Below are positions 17,110-25,601 of a DNA stretch of 64,000 bases, piece after piece. A model generated the notes under the pieces. It was not told where the DNA came from. It did no database searches and was given only the letters and a program-made list of their open reading frames with translations. The translations under genes were made by a program, and so were the position numbers. Each line of letters begins with the position of its first letter. The first letter of the stretch is position 1. Source of the stretch: an uncultured Clostridia bacterium. Lineage in GTDB: Bacteria; Bacillota; Clostridia; Oscillospirales; Ruminococcaceae. Location: contig CAMCPM010000007.1 of assembly GCA_945876755.1 (NCBI GenBank), positions 53,082 to 117,081 on the forward strand, read 5' to 3'.

Positions 17110-19464
17110 TTAATTTCTGACTTTTCTGCGCTTAACTATCGTTGTTCCGATAAGTGCTGCCGAAATGACAAATGTAATTGCGATTGTGAAGTCCTTTTCA
17201 GTCATATCAAGGCTTTCAGAATCAGCAGAAATACCTGCTGCTGAGGAAACGTCAACTATTTCTCTTGTTTCGCAATATCCGCAGCGTGTGCATTTGCGTT
17301 CTTCAAGACCGTCCTCATCTTCGGTAGCAGGTCTGATAAGCATCCATTCGCCGAATGTGTGAGCTTTCTTGTTAGCTTTAGCACCGCAGGAACACTCCAG
17401 CCAGTGATTTGCTTCATCGGAATTATACTCATACGAATGCTTATGAGTGCTTCCGGGGAGCGAAATGCCGGGAGTTGAAGGCTCTGACGGAACCGAAGGG
17501 ATAACAATAGCATTATCAATGTATGCGATCGCATAGCTTGAGAACTTGTCTGTTTCAAATGTGAACTCTCTCGAAGCACTATTGAAGCTGCCGTTGAGAA
17601 CATCAACCTTTCCGTTATGAACACGGATAATGTAATATACTCTTGTAACATTGCTGTCTTTGTTGATAAGGCTTTCCGTGATCTTAAACTTGATCTTGAT
17701 AGGAGCCTTTGTCTCTGTGATCCTTGTTTCCGCGTTGTTTCCAACCATCTTGAACAGAGAGATATCTATCAGCATACCATGCTTCATGTTATTAATACTA
17801 TTGATCTTATTTTCAATAAGGCTCTTGTCCTCTTCGGGCATAGTTTCAGAAGCGTCTGTAACGTCAACTACCTCAAGGTAGATGTTAAGGTTTTCGCCTT
17901 CAAGCATTGCGATATACTCGTCGAGAGTGAGAGGAATATTCTCTGCAACGTCCTCGATATCTTCGAGAACAGCATCGCCTGCATTGTCATCGGAAGTAAT
18001 GTCAACAACGTTTCCGTTGTCGTTATCCTTGTCAGTATCAACAAGCTTGTCGATTACCTTTGTTTCCGTTTCGCCGCACTCGCATACTCTTTCAAGGAGT
18101 CCCTCTTCTGTTGCGGTTGCTTCCTTTACAATAGTCCACTCGCCGAATTCGTGAACGTGAGGAGGAAGTTTGGGGATAACCTTTGTTTCATTTTCGCCGC
18201 AGGGGCATACTCTTTCAAGGAGTCCCTCTTCTGTTTCGGTTGCTGCCTTTACAACAACCCATTCGCCAAAATTGTGGGTGTGAGGGGGCTCCGGAGGAGA
18301 TGTGGGGTCGCCGGTAACTGTTTCTGACATTGGACCCGAACATACTTCATTACTTAAAAAGTAACCTGCGCCGCCATTGCTCCAGGTAGTTCCTATAAAG
18401 AAATATCCTTTACTCAAAAAAGCACTCAGCACACCATAACAGATGTGTGTATCACCGTCACGCAATTCATAAACATCTATATTGGTATATTCCGTTCCAA
18501 AATTACTTGCTGTGGTTTCAAGAAGACTTATTAAAGTACTGCTGTGTCCCTCTTCATAAGAATCACTATATGCGCCCTTTTTAATTAGCTTCCAATCTCC
18601 GCTTGTTGTACCTTTTTTATTTCTATTAGTATCTATAAGAGGGGCAGAAAAACCTCTTAAGGTTACAGTACTGCCCTTTGTGGGGAAGGAAGGGTTACGG
18701 CTGCAATCATATGCGTATGCTGTTGAATATGCGGCAACATCTCCGCCGGTGGAAACAGCCTCCCACTGAGCATAGATAGTATCATTTCCGCTAAATGTGG
18801 TTGATGTTGTTACCTGTGTGCCGCCTGTTGCAGCAGTAAACCAGCCCTTGAAGGTGTAGCCTTGACGGGAAGGAGTGGGCAGAGAAGCAAGCTTGCCGCC
18901 GCTTGTGATCTGTGAACCATTGAGAGTTGTTCCGTCTTGATAATCAAGTGTTATGGTATATTCGGCAGGACCATCAACAGCCGTGCCGAGAGGATAAATA
19001 ACCACAATTTTTGTATAATCTACATACTCGTACGTTAATTCACTACCTGTATCCGATTTAACTTTTAAAGTTTCAGCAGGTGCAAATGTTGCTTCAGCAT
19101 AGTAGAGGGTGAGCGTCAACTTAAAACAATAACTTTCACCAAGTACAAATGGAGCAAACGTACCATTTTCTTCATTATAAATTGAATTACCTAATGAGTC
19201 ACAAATAGTTTCATAACCATAATATGTGCTATGGGGATAGTTACCGGAAATATCTAAGCTCTGACATATATTGTTTGCTTCCGCCGCTGTAAGCGATTGA
19301 CCTGCAATCAAACTTGTGGGGAGATAACTTGTGTCAACATTAACGGTTACTTCGTCGATGACTTCCACCGCCGATACCGTCAGCGCCGTCATCGGCATGC
19401 ATAGCAATACCAGCATTGCCGACAGAAATACCGCCAGCGTCCTCCTTAATTTTGATATTTTCAT
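17110..19464 (-). CDS. Large secreted, membrane-anchored InlB-type surface protein
   Basis: A 784-residue protein with signal peptide (LAVFLSAMLVLLCMPMTALTVSA). Residues about 165-230 form one InlB B-repeat (YTITLDYQDGT...FKGWFTAATGG...TIYAQW). Three copies of a roughly 38-residue cysteine-pair module follow, each with FGEW, ATExEEGLLERVC-CG and ETKVI; the last one has C-x-x-C-G-Y-C. The C-terminus has DVSSAAG, a membrane helix and KRRKVRN, with no LPxTG. Its promoter carries SARP-like 11-bp-spaced repeats and the gene lies just below a sensor kinase/response regulator pair, suggesting signal-controlled production. Confidence 0.82.
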   Translation of the reverse strand: MKISKLRRTLAVFLSAMLVLLCMPMTALTVSAVEVIDEVTVNVDTSYLPTSLIAGQSLTAAEANNICQSLDISGNYPHSTYYGYETICDSLGNSIYNEENGTFAPFVLGESYCFKLTLTLYYAEATFAPAETLKVKSDTGSELTYEYVDYTKIVVIYPLGTAVDGPAEYTITLDYQDGTTLNGSQITSGGKLASLPTPSRQGYTFKGWFTAATGGTQVTTSTTFSGNDTIYAQWEAVSTGGDVAAYSTAYAYDCSRNPSFPTKGSTVTLRGFSAPLIDTNRNKKGTTSGDWKLIKKGAYSDSYEEGHSSTLISLLETTASNFGTEYTNIDVYELRDGDTHICYGVLSAFLSKGYFFIGTTWSNGGAGYFLSNEVCSGPMSETVTGDPTSPPEPPHTHNFGEWVVVKAATETEEGLLERVCPCGENETKVIPKLPPHVHEFGEWTIVKEATATEEGLLERVCECGETETKVIDKLVDTDKDNDNGNVVDITSDDNAGDAVLEDIEDVAENIPLTLDEYIAMLEGENLNIYLEVVDVTDASETMPEEDKSLIENKINSINNMKHGMLIDISLFKMVGNNAETRITETKAPIKIKFKITESLINKDSNVTRVYYIIRVHNGKVDVLNGSFNSASREFTFETDKFSSYAIAYIDNAIVIPSVPSEPSTPGISLPGSTHKHSYEYNSDEANHWLECSCGAKANKKAHTFGEWMLIRPATEDEDGLEERKCTRCGYCETREIVDVSSAAGISADSESLDMTEKDFTIAITFVISAALIGTTIVKRRKVRN

Positions 19465-19518
19465 AAAAATTTCCTCCTTTTGTCATTTCGGGAAAATCCC
19501 CGATATTTATACAAAAGT

Positions 19519-19563
19519 ATTATATCACACAAAAGGCGCCAAAAGAGCGCCAAAAAGTGCCCC
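19519..19563 (-). promoter_or_regulatory. Surface-protein promoter with three 11-bp-spaced 7-mers
   Basis: Read leftward, TATAAT lies at 19519-19524. Upstream of it the plus-strand 7-mers GGCGCCA (19535), AGCGCCA (19546) and GTGCCCC (19557) start exactly 11 bp apart. The nearest is 10 bp from the -10 element and covers the place of a poor -35. This is the layout bound by SARP-type activators. Confidence 0.65.
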
Positions 19564-19609
19564 AAAGGAGAAAAATTTAAAAAAATAACCAAAAATCTGA
19601 CGTTTTTCT

Positions 19610-20392
19610 TTATTCCAGCAGTCCATGCCTGAGTTCACCCCAGGAATACTGCTGCATATATTCACCTTTGTAAGCGTTTATCCCCTCCGCCTTGCCGTCA
19701 AGCCAGTCGAAATAATCACACTGTACCTTTTTTGTATCTATTGCAAGAGAGCCCCTCTGCTGTACAATAACATCGCCGCAGCCCCACTCTTTAAGCGTAG
19801 AAATAAGGTCACGGCGCACGCTTTTGAAGTATACCGCCTTTCCGTCAAGGTCGTCATTGTTTTCCCACAGCACGGATATAACCTCTCCGTTTGTACACAT
19901 AGCTCCGTGCCTGTCCACAAGATACGCCAAAAGCTCCTTTGACTTGCTGTACTTGAATGAAACAGGCTTTCCGTCGGCGAACACCTCAAAATTGCCGAAG
20001 GTGTGTATGAAAAGCCTTCCCCGTGAAGCTTCGGGGATGCGGAAGCGGAGATCGTCAAGCTCCCCCCTCACCTTTTCGGCGGTTATAGGCTTTGTTATGT
20101 AGCCGCTTGCGTGCATTTCCATCGCTTCAAGAGCGTATTCGCTGTATCCCGTAGAAAAAATGATGTTTATTTCGGGGTCTCTGAGCTTCAGCGCCTTCGC
20201 AAGAGCAATGCCGCTAAAGCCGCCCATATTGATATCGAGAAAAGCCGCCTCGCATTTGTTTTCCGAAGCATATTCAAGTGCAGCTGCGCTTGTATCAAAG
20301 ACCGCCACCTCCGCAGAGGGCTCAGCTTCCCGTATAGCACTTTCAAGGTTTTCCAGCGCTATTTCTTCATCGTCAACGGCGATAATTCTCAT
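19610..20392 (-). CDS. Response regulator with SARP/BTAD-like output domain
   Basis: A 260-residue protein. The ATG at 20392 is chosen because GGAGGGG stands before it and the receiver domain begins at once (MRIIAVDDEE). Phosphoacceptor Asp53 is in AFLDINMGG, with Lys in ITKPIT. From about residue 120 comes an OmpR/SARP-like winged helix (IHTFGNFEVFADGKPVSFK...SKELLAYLVDRHGA) and the beginning of a BTAD-type helical region ending in YSWGELRHG. Its start codon overlaps the kinase stop (ATGA). It probably activates the downstream surface-protein gene and perhaps others. Confidence 0.87.
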   Translation of the reverse strand: MRIIAVDDEEIALENLESAIREAEPSAEVAVFDTSAAALEYASENKCEAAFLDINMGGFSGIALAKALKLRDPEINIIFSTGYSEYALEAMEMHASGYITKPITAEKVRGELDDLRFRIPEASRGRLFIHTFGNFEVFADGKPVSFKYSKSKELLAYLVDRHGAMCTNGEVISVLWENNDDLDGKAVYFKSVRRDLISTLKEWGCGDVIVQQRGSLAIDTKKVQCDYFDWLDGKAEGINAYKGEYMQQYSWGELRHGLLE

Positions 20393-22194
20393 AATGCTTT
20401 CCCCTCCGTGTTTTTTGTTTTCTTCGGTAAAATTATCACCGCAGAAGTTCCTTTGCCGATCTCGCTTGTTATCTCCAGAGCTGCACCGCACATTTTCCAT
20501 AGTCTGCTTCGGACGCTTTCAATTCCAAGATGACTTTTTCCGTCATTTTTCGGCTCGTTGACATCAAAGCCTACGCCGTCATCGGACACCTCCACCTCAA
20601 AGCAGTCATCAAGCTCTCTCGAGGATATCTTCACCGTGCCGACCTTTTCGCTTTTGCAAATGCCGTGCTTTACGGCATTTTCCACCAACGGCTGAACCGT
20701 CAGAGCAGGTATCATAAAGCTATCGGTCTGTATATCCCATTCGATTTTAAGCTTTTTCGCAAATCTCGTCTGTTCAAGAGACAGATACGTTTTCAGATGT
20801 TTAAGCTCCGTTTCAAAGGGTACGGGGCTTTTCCTTGTCAGAGAATCCATATTTCCCCTGAGATAATCCGCAAAATCGTTGACGGCTTTTTTTGCGGCGA
20901 CCGGGTCTTTTTCACAAAGCCCGTATATGGTGTTGAGTGAATTGTACAGAAAATGAGGCTGTATCTGACTGAGCATAATTGAAATACGGTTTTCGGCAAG
21001 CTCCGACCTGAGCTGTTCAGCTTCTCTTGCAGCCCTGTAATTCATCGGAATGACCTTGATTATCCTTACAAGATGTATAAGGAACAAAATCGGAAAAACG
21101 CTCTTCGAGCATATCCCCGCATTATCCAAGCCTGCAATGAAGCATATCATATCCGCAAAAGCCGCGGTAATAAGCGCAAAATCGGAAACGATATTCAGAG
21201 GGCTGCTTATTTTTCCGCACACACATTCGTAAATGCAGCACCCGAAAAGTATTGCATAAATAACAGCATGAGCCGCAAGCCAGAAAGGCAGCGTATCATA
21301 TATGACCATTACCTTAAAAAGCGACAGCAGAGCAAATACAGCATTGACCGCACCCGAAGCAAAAACTGCCGCCCGAGCCGTTTTCCTTGCTTTTGAGTTT
21401 ATACTTTCGGCAATGCAAGCCGCCGCACAGGTCGCCGCAAGCATGATACATATCTGCAAGGCGTATGTATTGAACGCGTCAAGCCAGCTCCACAAGGGCA
21501 GATCAACGGTATCGAGAATAAAATACCCTCCGAAGAACAATGCAAGAGCGCCGAGATTTCCCACCGTCACACCGCCGTCTATTTGCATAAGTCCGAAGAA
21601 AAATGCTGCGGCAAGAAGCATTATCGCCGCGACCATCAGGGAAGTGCCGATTATCCTGCTTGTCTTACCCGTTTTAAGCATAAAGCTGTCGAAAGCGTCC
21701 TCCGAGCCGCCGTAAACGTTAGCAAGCAGCTTACTGTAAGCATTGTCATTCCCGAAACTGTGAGGATTTTTAAGCCGCAGCTCAATAACGTCCTCTTCGG
21801 ATATTTCGGGGCTTTGCCAATGTATCCATTTTCTGCCGCAGGTGGAGTCGGTCAGTCCTATTTCATTTGCACTGTCAAAAAGGAACTGCTCTCCGTCAAT
21901 ATAAATCTCCATTGTGATATGATCGAGATAAAAGTTGAAATAAGACCCCTCGGAAAAGTCGCTTCCGAAGCCGCCTTTAAGTATCACGCTTTTATTTTTT
22001 GCGGAAATATCCGTGCCGTCGAAAAGAATATCCCACGTTTCGCCGCCGTCAAGGCTGTATTCCCCTTGAAATTTTATAGGAAGTAAAAAAGCCCGAACCG
22101 ACTGGTTGCTGCCTAAGCAGGCTGCCATAAGTGCGGCGAGCATTAATATCATCGCTGTTATTCTTATTATCAGGACATGAGAAAGCTTTTTCAA
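20389..22194 (-). CDS. Membrane sensor histidine kinase, LytS-like transmitter
   Basis: About 602 residues. I prefer the TTG at 22194, which has GGAG eight bases upstream; a TTG at 22215 is an alternative. A signal-anchor helix is followed by an extracellular region of about 150 residues containing a beta-rich domain (GEYSLDGGETWDILFDGTD). Seven transmembrane helices, in the manner of 7TMR-DISM receptors, come next. The cytoplasmic part has the His_kinase box LSQIQPHFLYNSLNTIYGL, which contains the phosphorylated His, and an ATPase domain with VQPLVENAVKHG and SDDGVGFD. It would phosphorylate the coupled response regulator. Confidence 0.87.
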   Translation of the reverse strand: MKKLSHVLIIRITAMILMLAALMAACLGSNQSVRAFLLPIKFQGEYSLDGGETWDILFDGTDISAKNKSVILKGGFGSDFSEGSYFNFYLDHITMEIYIDGEQFLFDSANEIGLTDSTCGRKWIHWQSPEISEEDVIELRLKNPHSFGNDNAYSKLLANVYGGSEDAFDSFMLKTGKTSRIIGTSLMVAAIMLLAAAFFFGLMQIDGGVTVGNLGALALFFGGYFILDTVDLPLWSWLDAFNTYALQICIMLAATCAAACIAESINSKARKTARAAVFASGAVNAVFALLSLFKVMVIYDTLPFWLAAHAVIYAILFGCCIYECVCGKISSPLNIVSDFALITAAFADMICFIAGLDNAGICSKSVFPILFLIHLVRIIKVIPMNYRAAREAEQLRSELAENRISIMLSQIQPHFLYNSLNTIYGLCEKDPVAAKKAVNDFADYLRGNMDSLTRKSPVPFETELKHLKTYLSLEQTRFAKKLKIEWDIQTDSFMIPALTVQPLVENAVKHGICKSEKVGTVKISSRELDDCFEVEVSDDGVGFDVNEPKNDGKSHLGIESVRSRLWKMCGAALEITSEIGKGTSAVIILPKKTKNTEGKAL

Positions 22195-22336
22195 AATATC
22201 ATCTCCGGGAAACAATTTTTATTATTTTATCATAATTTTCAGTAATTTTCAAGATTTTCTTACAGACCATTGGAGATAAGACATCATTCGCCGTGTTGAT
22301 TCATATATAATTTGTCACTGTAAATATCAATATTTA

Positions 22337-22436
22337 TACTAAGAACCAATTTAAAACTGTACAAAAAATCGAGCATAATCTTGCATATATGGATTATGCG
22401 AAGATTTTTTGTCTACCGTTTTATTGGTTATTAGTA
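22337..22436 (-). mobile_element. Foldback MITE-like element, copy 2
   Basis: A 100-bp copy, inverted relative to the other two and lacking most of the central hairpin. Ends are CTAAGAACC and GGTTATTAG between TA dinucleotides. It lies about 120 bp upstream of the sensor kinase gene. Confidence 0.75.
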
Positions 22437-22545
22437 TTACAACTGCAAAATTAGGATTTCTTTCAGCCACTCATTATGTGTCATCACATTTCTAAAAATC
22501 ATAAACAATAATACAACAATATATTGTATCAAAAATATTATATAA

Positions 22546-22734
22546 CAGAAGCTGATCGATATTTTTGTCAACTGCGTTTATGTTTACGAAGACAAGATGA
22601 TCGTGTTCCTTAATTACAAGGACGGTGAAAAGTGCATTCGCTTTGATGATATAGAAAAGGACATAAAAAAAGCGAACACCCAAGAAATTGAGTGTTCGTC
22701 TTTAATAAAGTCTGGTGACCCGTACGGGAATTGA
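22546..22734 (+). pseudogene. C-terminal remnant of a serine recombinase
   Basis: An open frame without a start reads KLIDIFVNCVYVYEDKMIVF-LNYKDGEK and then an acidic tail, which matches the extreme C-terminus of large serine recombinases of Clostridia. Everything upstream is lost. The stop codon lies within the 23-bp attachment repeat, so this relic belongs to an older insertion at the same locus or was captured by it. Confidence 0.6.
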
Positions 22735-22735
22735 A
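22713..22735. other. attL, 23-bp core repeat
   Basis: Identical to the 3' end of the tRNA-Glu gene at 47011-47033 (it begins TGGTGACCCG and ends GGGAATTGAA). It is the left boundary of the element. Confidence 0.85.
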
Positions 22736-22852
22736 ATGACATCCTTGCTTTTCTCAATTTATAGTGATGTCCCTCAAAGCCCGATTTTATGCGGTTTTCT
22801 CAAAATCACATTTTGTAATCAAATGCGATTTTGAGTCGATTTTTGCCAAAAT

Positions 22853-22871
22853 AAGTGGCAAATAAGTGGCA
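22853..22871 (+). repeat. Integrase arm-type sites near attL
   Basis: Two AAGTGGCA repeats start at 22853 and 22864, 11 bp apart and in the same orientation. Four more copies lie near the other end at 46893-46943. Confidence 0.65.
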
Positions 22872-22908
22872 GATTTTAAATCCGATATGATACATATTTC
22901 TACAACTT

Positions 22909-22932
22909 CCCGATTTTAAAGTCGGGATTTTT
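22909..22932 (+). terminator. Terminator-like hairpin
   Basis: CCCGATTTTAAAGTCGGG followed by ATTTTTTATT. The T run is on the plus side, so it would stop transcription entering the element from the left and not the hepT transcript. It may insulate the element. Confidence 0.5.
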
Positions 22933-23276
22933 TATTCTTTGATGATACCCTCAAAGAAGATTTTAACTTGTGGCAGTTCACCGATAACTATATCCCAGAT
23001 AGTCTTATAATCGAGAGTGCCATAACGATGAGCACATACATTACGGAGCTGTTTGAAATTTCTCCAGTCGATTTCTGTCGGGTGTTCCAATTTGAACTCC
23101 TCAGAAAAATGTGTTGTAAGTTCACCCATAGCGAGCAACTGCATTGTTACTCCGTCCTGAATTAACTCGTCATTCATAAACTCATCAAGAGAGTTGTTAC
23201 AGCGATGTAAGTAGCGTTCAATGCGTTCGCAATGAGCTACCATATGCTGAGCAACGTTTAAATCTTTGTTATTCAT
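22932..23276 (-). CDS. hepT: HepT-like HEPN-domain toxin (ribonuclease)
   Basis: A 114-residue all-helical HEPN protein of the HepT/DUF86 family. The catalytic RX4-6H motif is R78-N-V-C-A-H83-R-Y85, which matches the RX4HXY form. In characterised pairs the cognate nucleotidyltransferase silences HepT by adding AMP units to that tyrosine. Here the partner gene lies upstream and overlaps by eight bases. Active HepT cleaves RNA, probably tRNA, and arrests growth, so the pair may stabilise the element or act against phage. Confidence 0.88.
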   Translation of the reverse strand: MNNKDLNVAQHMVAHCERIERYLHRCNNSLDEFMNDELIQDGVTMQLLAMGELTTHFSEEFKLEHPTEIDWRNFKQLRNVCAHRYGTLDYKTIWDIVIGELPQVKIFFEGIIKE

Positions 23277-23583
23277 AAATACACTTGCGCTCCTCTAAAA
23301 TTCTTTTGATAAGAGGCTCGTTCATACTCAAAGTCACAGGGTTATAAAGTCCGTCCTTTGTAATGATGTCAACGCTCTTGCCCACACTTTCTTCAATGTC
23401 GGAAAAGAAACTGCAATAGCGTAAGCCAAGAGGTTTTGAAAACTCTACATAAAAGTCGATATCGCTGTTTTCAGTCGCTTCACCTCTTGCATAAGAGCCA
23501 AAGAGATAAACCTTATCAATGCCGTAAGCTTCGGCAATGGGACGTACCTTGTCAGCGATTTCATTAGTTGTGTAAACGCTCAT
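23269..23583 (-). CDS. mntA: MntA-like nucleotidyltransferase antitoxin
   Basis: A 104-residue minimal nucleotidyltransferase. The motif GSX10DXD is complete: G29-S30 in LFGSYARGEATENSDIDFYV with Asp41 and Asp43. A third acidic residue is likely in VDIITKDG. It should transfer AMP from ATP to the tyrosine of the neighbouring HepT. AGGAGG precedes the ATG and the toxin start lies inside its 3' end, the usual antitoxin-first arrangement. Confidence 0.88.
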   Translation of the reverse strand: MSVYTTNEIADKVRPIAEAYGIDKVYLFGSYARGEATENSDIDFYVEFSKPLGLRYCSFFSDIEESVGKSVDIITKDGLYNPVTLSMNEPLIKRILEERKCIYE

Positions 23584-23694
23584 AGACAGCCTCCTTTCAG
23601 TAGATGATGTATTTCTTCAAGTATATTATACCATATTCTGTCGAGATATTCAAGGGGAATGAAAAAATAAAATTGGTATACACTGTGTGCCAAT

Positions 23695-24930
23695 TTACAA
23701 CAGCCGCTGTTCCTCTATCTCCTGCCAAGTAACATTTTCGATTACTTTCTTCCATCGCTCTTTGTCCTCATAAAGTTCAATGTTCATATAATCAGATATG
23801 TTCTCATCATCGGGAAAGTATGAAGAACAGTAAAAAGGCATAACTCCGTCAGGAACAATGCCGATTTTATCGTCAGCACGGACTCTTGCAGCTAATTCAT
23901 CGCCTTCGTAGAGTGAAACGGGAATGTTGTTACGAACCAGAGCAAGAAAGAACTTTATTGTTTCTATGGAGCGTCCATACGACGAGCCTGCCAATTTCAG
24001 ACTGTATTCGTTGCCGTTTTTGCGTACATAGAGAGAAATATGTGTTGAATTACCGCCACGGCAGACTTCCCACGGGTGTCCGATACCTTTTCGGCTGCTC
24101 TCATACCATTCGCTGAAAGCTGTCGGGGAATTACCGTCTATATCACGCAAGCCTTCATCCCGTCCGTCAGCGTGCATAAGATAAAGTTCCTTTGCAGTAA
24201 GCTTATCAATTCCTTTGTACTGATTAGCTTCATAACCGAGCTTGCAATAGCCATAAAACATTTCTGCCGTCATATCGGGTATAGTTTCAGTTGTTGCAGC
24301 TCCTCTTGTTTCAATGATGTGCAAAAACTCATCAATATCGTCCTTTGATATATCTGAAAAATAGTTTTCCTTGTATTCAGGGAATATCTCCCAATACTTT
24401 CTTCTTACAATAGTACCAATTCTGTCTTTGGGCGGAAGCTCACGGCGTATTGTTTCATTGTAAGTGCCGTTTTCAAGCTGTTTCACACAGTTTTTCACCG
24501 ACTCGGTAAGCCACTTGATAAAAGGACTTATGTCAAAGCTATCGTAACTGCTTTTAGCAGGATGATTTTCTTCAAACATAGGTTTATGCTTCAAAAATAC
24601 GGCACGGAAATCGCCATGTTCTACTGATACAAAATGATACCAACACTTTTCATCGGGATACAGATTTGCCCATAATTCTTCGTATTCCTCACGGCTGTCA
24701 ACTTCATCGTACTCATACATTTCTTCATAATCGCCATAATCCTCTATCTTTCCACGCTCTGCAAAAAGCCATAGCTCTCTGCGATTATCGTTACCGCAGG
24801 GAGCTATTTTGTGTAATTCATTGAAAAGCTCATCGACATAAGGCTTCATTTCTTCTCCGATAACGAAGCCTCTTTTCAAAATGTCAATGTAATATCCTAT
24901 TTTGGGGGCAGTTAATTCAGACATTTTCAT
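23695..24930 (-). CDS. Hypothetical acidic protein (about 411 residues)
   Basis: I do not recognise this family. The start at 24930 is chosen because AAGGAG lies seven bases before it; the first residues are then MKMSELTAPKIGYYIDIL. The protein is soluble and rich in Glu, Asp and Tyr, with a strongly acidic segment near residues 65-90. A middle part contains ITSRG-like text and DMTAEMFYGYCKLGYEAN. The C-terminal third contains HPWEVCRGGNSTHISLYV and an alternating beta pattern. It overlaps the 84-residue gene upstream by 14 bases, so the two are co-translated. Confidence 0.65.
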   Translation of the reverse strand: MKMSELTAPKIGYYIDILKRGFVIGEEMKPYVDELFNELHKIAPCGNDNRRELWLFAERGKIEDYGDYEEMYEYDEVDSREEYEELWANLYPDEKCWYHFVSVEHGDFRAVFLKHKPMFEENHPAKSSYDSFDISPFIKWLTESVKNCVKQLENGTYNETIRRELPPKDRIGTIVRRKYWEIFPEYKENYFSDISKDDIDEFLHIIETRGAATTETIPDMTAEMFYGYCKLGYEANQYKGIDKLTAKELYLMHADGRDEGLRDIDGNSPTAFSEWYESSRKGIGHPWEVCRGGNSTHISLYVRKNGNEYSLKLAGSSYGRSIETIKFFLALVRNNIPVSLYEGDELAARVRADDKIGIVPDGVMPFYCSSYFPDDENISDYMNIELYEDKERWKKVIENVTWQEIEEQRLL

Positions 24931-25171
24931 TATGCTCCTTGTCATATTCACGGCAAGCACGTTCTATTTCTTCTATCTGCTCTTTAGTATATACGTCCTT
25001 AAATCTATTCAGATAGTCATTCCACTCAAAAAGAAGCAAATCCTTGCCGTTGTTGCACTTAATACGGATTGGACTTGTTCCATTTTCGGAAAGTTCAAGG
25101 TAATAGTCAACATTGCCACCGAATTCATCTTCTGTGACTGTGTATAGGGTATCAAGGTCTAATCTATTCAT
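24917..25171 (-). CDS. Small protein, possibly Phd/YefM-like
   Basis: An 84-residue acidic protein. The text SPIRIKCNNGKDLLLFEWNDY resembles the beta-strand and helix junction of prevent-host-death antitoxins, but the match is weak. It is sandwiched between a DinJ-like gene (overlap of four bases, ATGA) and the 411-residue gene (overlap of 14 bases). That tight stacking suggests the three proteins act together. Confidence 0.5.
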   Translation of the reverse strand: MNRLDLDTLYTVTEDEFGGNVDYYLELSENGTSPIRIKCNNGKDLLLFEWNDYLNRFKDVYTKEQIEEIERACREYDKEHNENV

Positions 25172-25365
25172 ACAAGACCATCCTCACGGCATTTTTCATA
25201 CCACTTTATAATCGTTTCTCTGTTTTCTGGGTTTGCTGAAAATTCTACAAACTCTTGAAAGACAATTTCAGGAGTTGTGTTATTCTGCTTGCATATTTCA
25301 GAAAAAGCCGTATATAAATCATCATCGACTTCTATGGTTATGGTTGTGTAAGATTTATCAGTCAT
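25168..25365 (-). CDS. RelB/DinJ-like ribbon-helix-helix protein
   Basis: A 65-residue protein opening with a strand TTITIEVDDDLYTAFSEICKQ, then a helix and NNTTPEIVFQEFVEF. This is the ribbon-helix-helix pattern of DinJ/RelB antitoxins, which dimerise to bind DNA. No RelE/YafQ toxin gene is seen beside it. Its stop overlaps the next start. Confidence 0.6.
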   Translation of the reverse strand: MTDKSYTTITIEVDDDLYTAFSEICKQNNTTPEIVFQEFVEFSANPENRETIIKWYEKCREDGLV

Positions 25366-25376
25366 ATATTCCTCAC

Positions 25377-25601
25377 TTACTCTTTAAACGTTAAGTTGTA
25401 AAGGTCGCCGACAGCACGAACAGTATCAGCAAGCAATAAACAGGTGCGGATAAGCGCATCTTTATCAAATGAATTAAGAACAACCTCACGTTCTTCAGGA
25501 ATGAGGTCGGTAAAGCAAATTTCCTTCCATTCACCATTTCTTTCAACCCTGAAATACATTCCGTCAAGACCTCTTTCAATCGGATATTTTTCTGCTGTCA
25601 T
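25377..25601 (-). CDS. Small hypothetical protein
   Basis: A 74-residue protein of unknown function, MTAEKYPIERGLDGMYFRVER.... AGGAGG lies seven bases before the ATG, which supports translation. It is the first gene of a leftward group that continues 11 bp later with the ribbon-helix-helix gene. The text RGLDGMYFRVERNGEW and DLIPEEREVVL recurs, from memory, in mobile elements of Clostridia, but no role is known. Confidence 0.6.
   Translation of the reverse strand: MTAEKYPIERGLDGMYFRVERNGEWKEICFTDLIPEEREVVLNSFDKDALIRTCLLLADTVRAVGDLYNLTFKE

Noticed and set aside
17617..18327. A 236-codon plus-strand frame inside the surface-protein gene
   Set aside because: Its repeats (FAALAYSFKESLFC) merely mirror the cysteine-module repeats of the true gene on the other strand.
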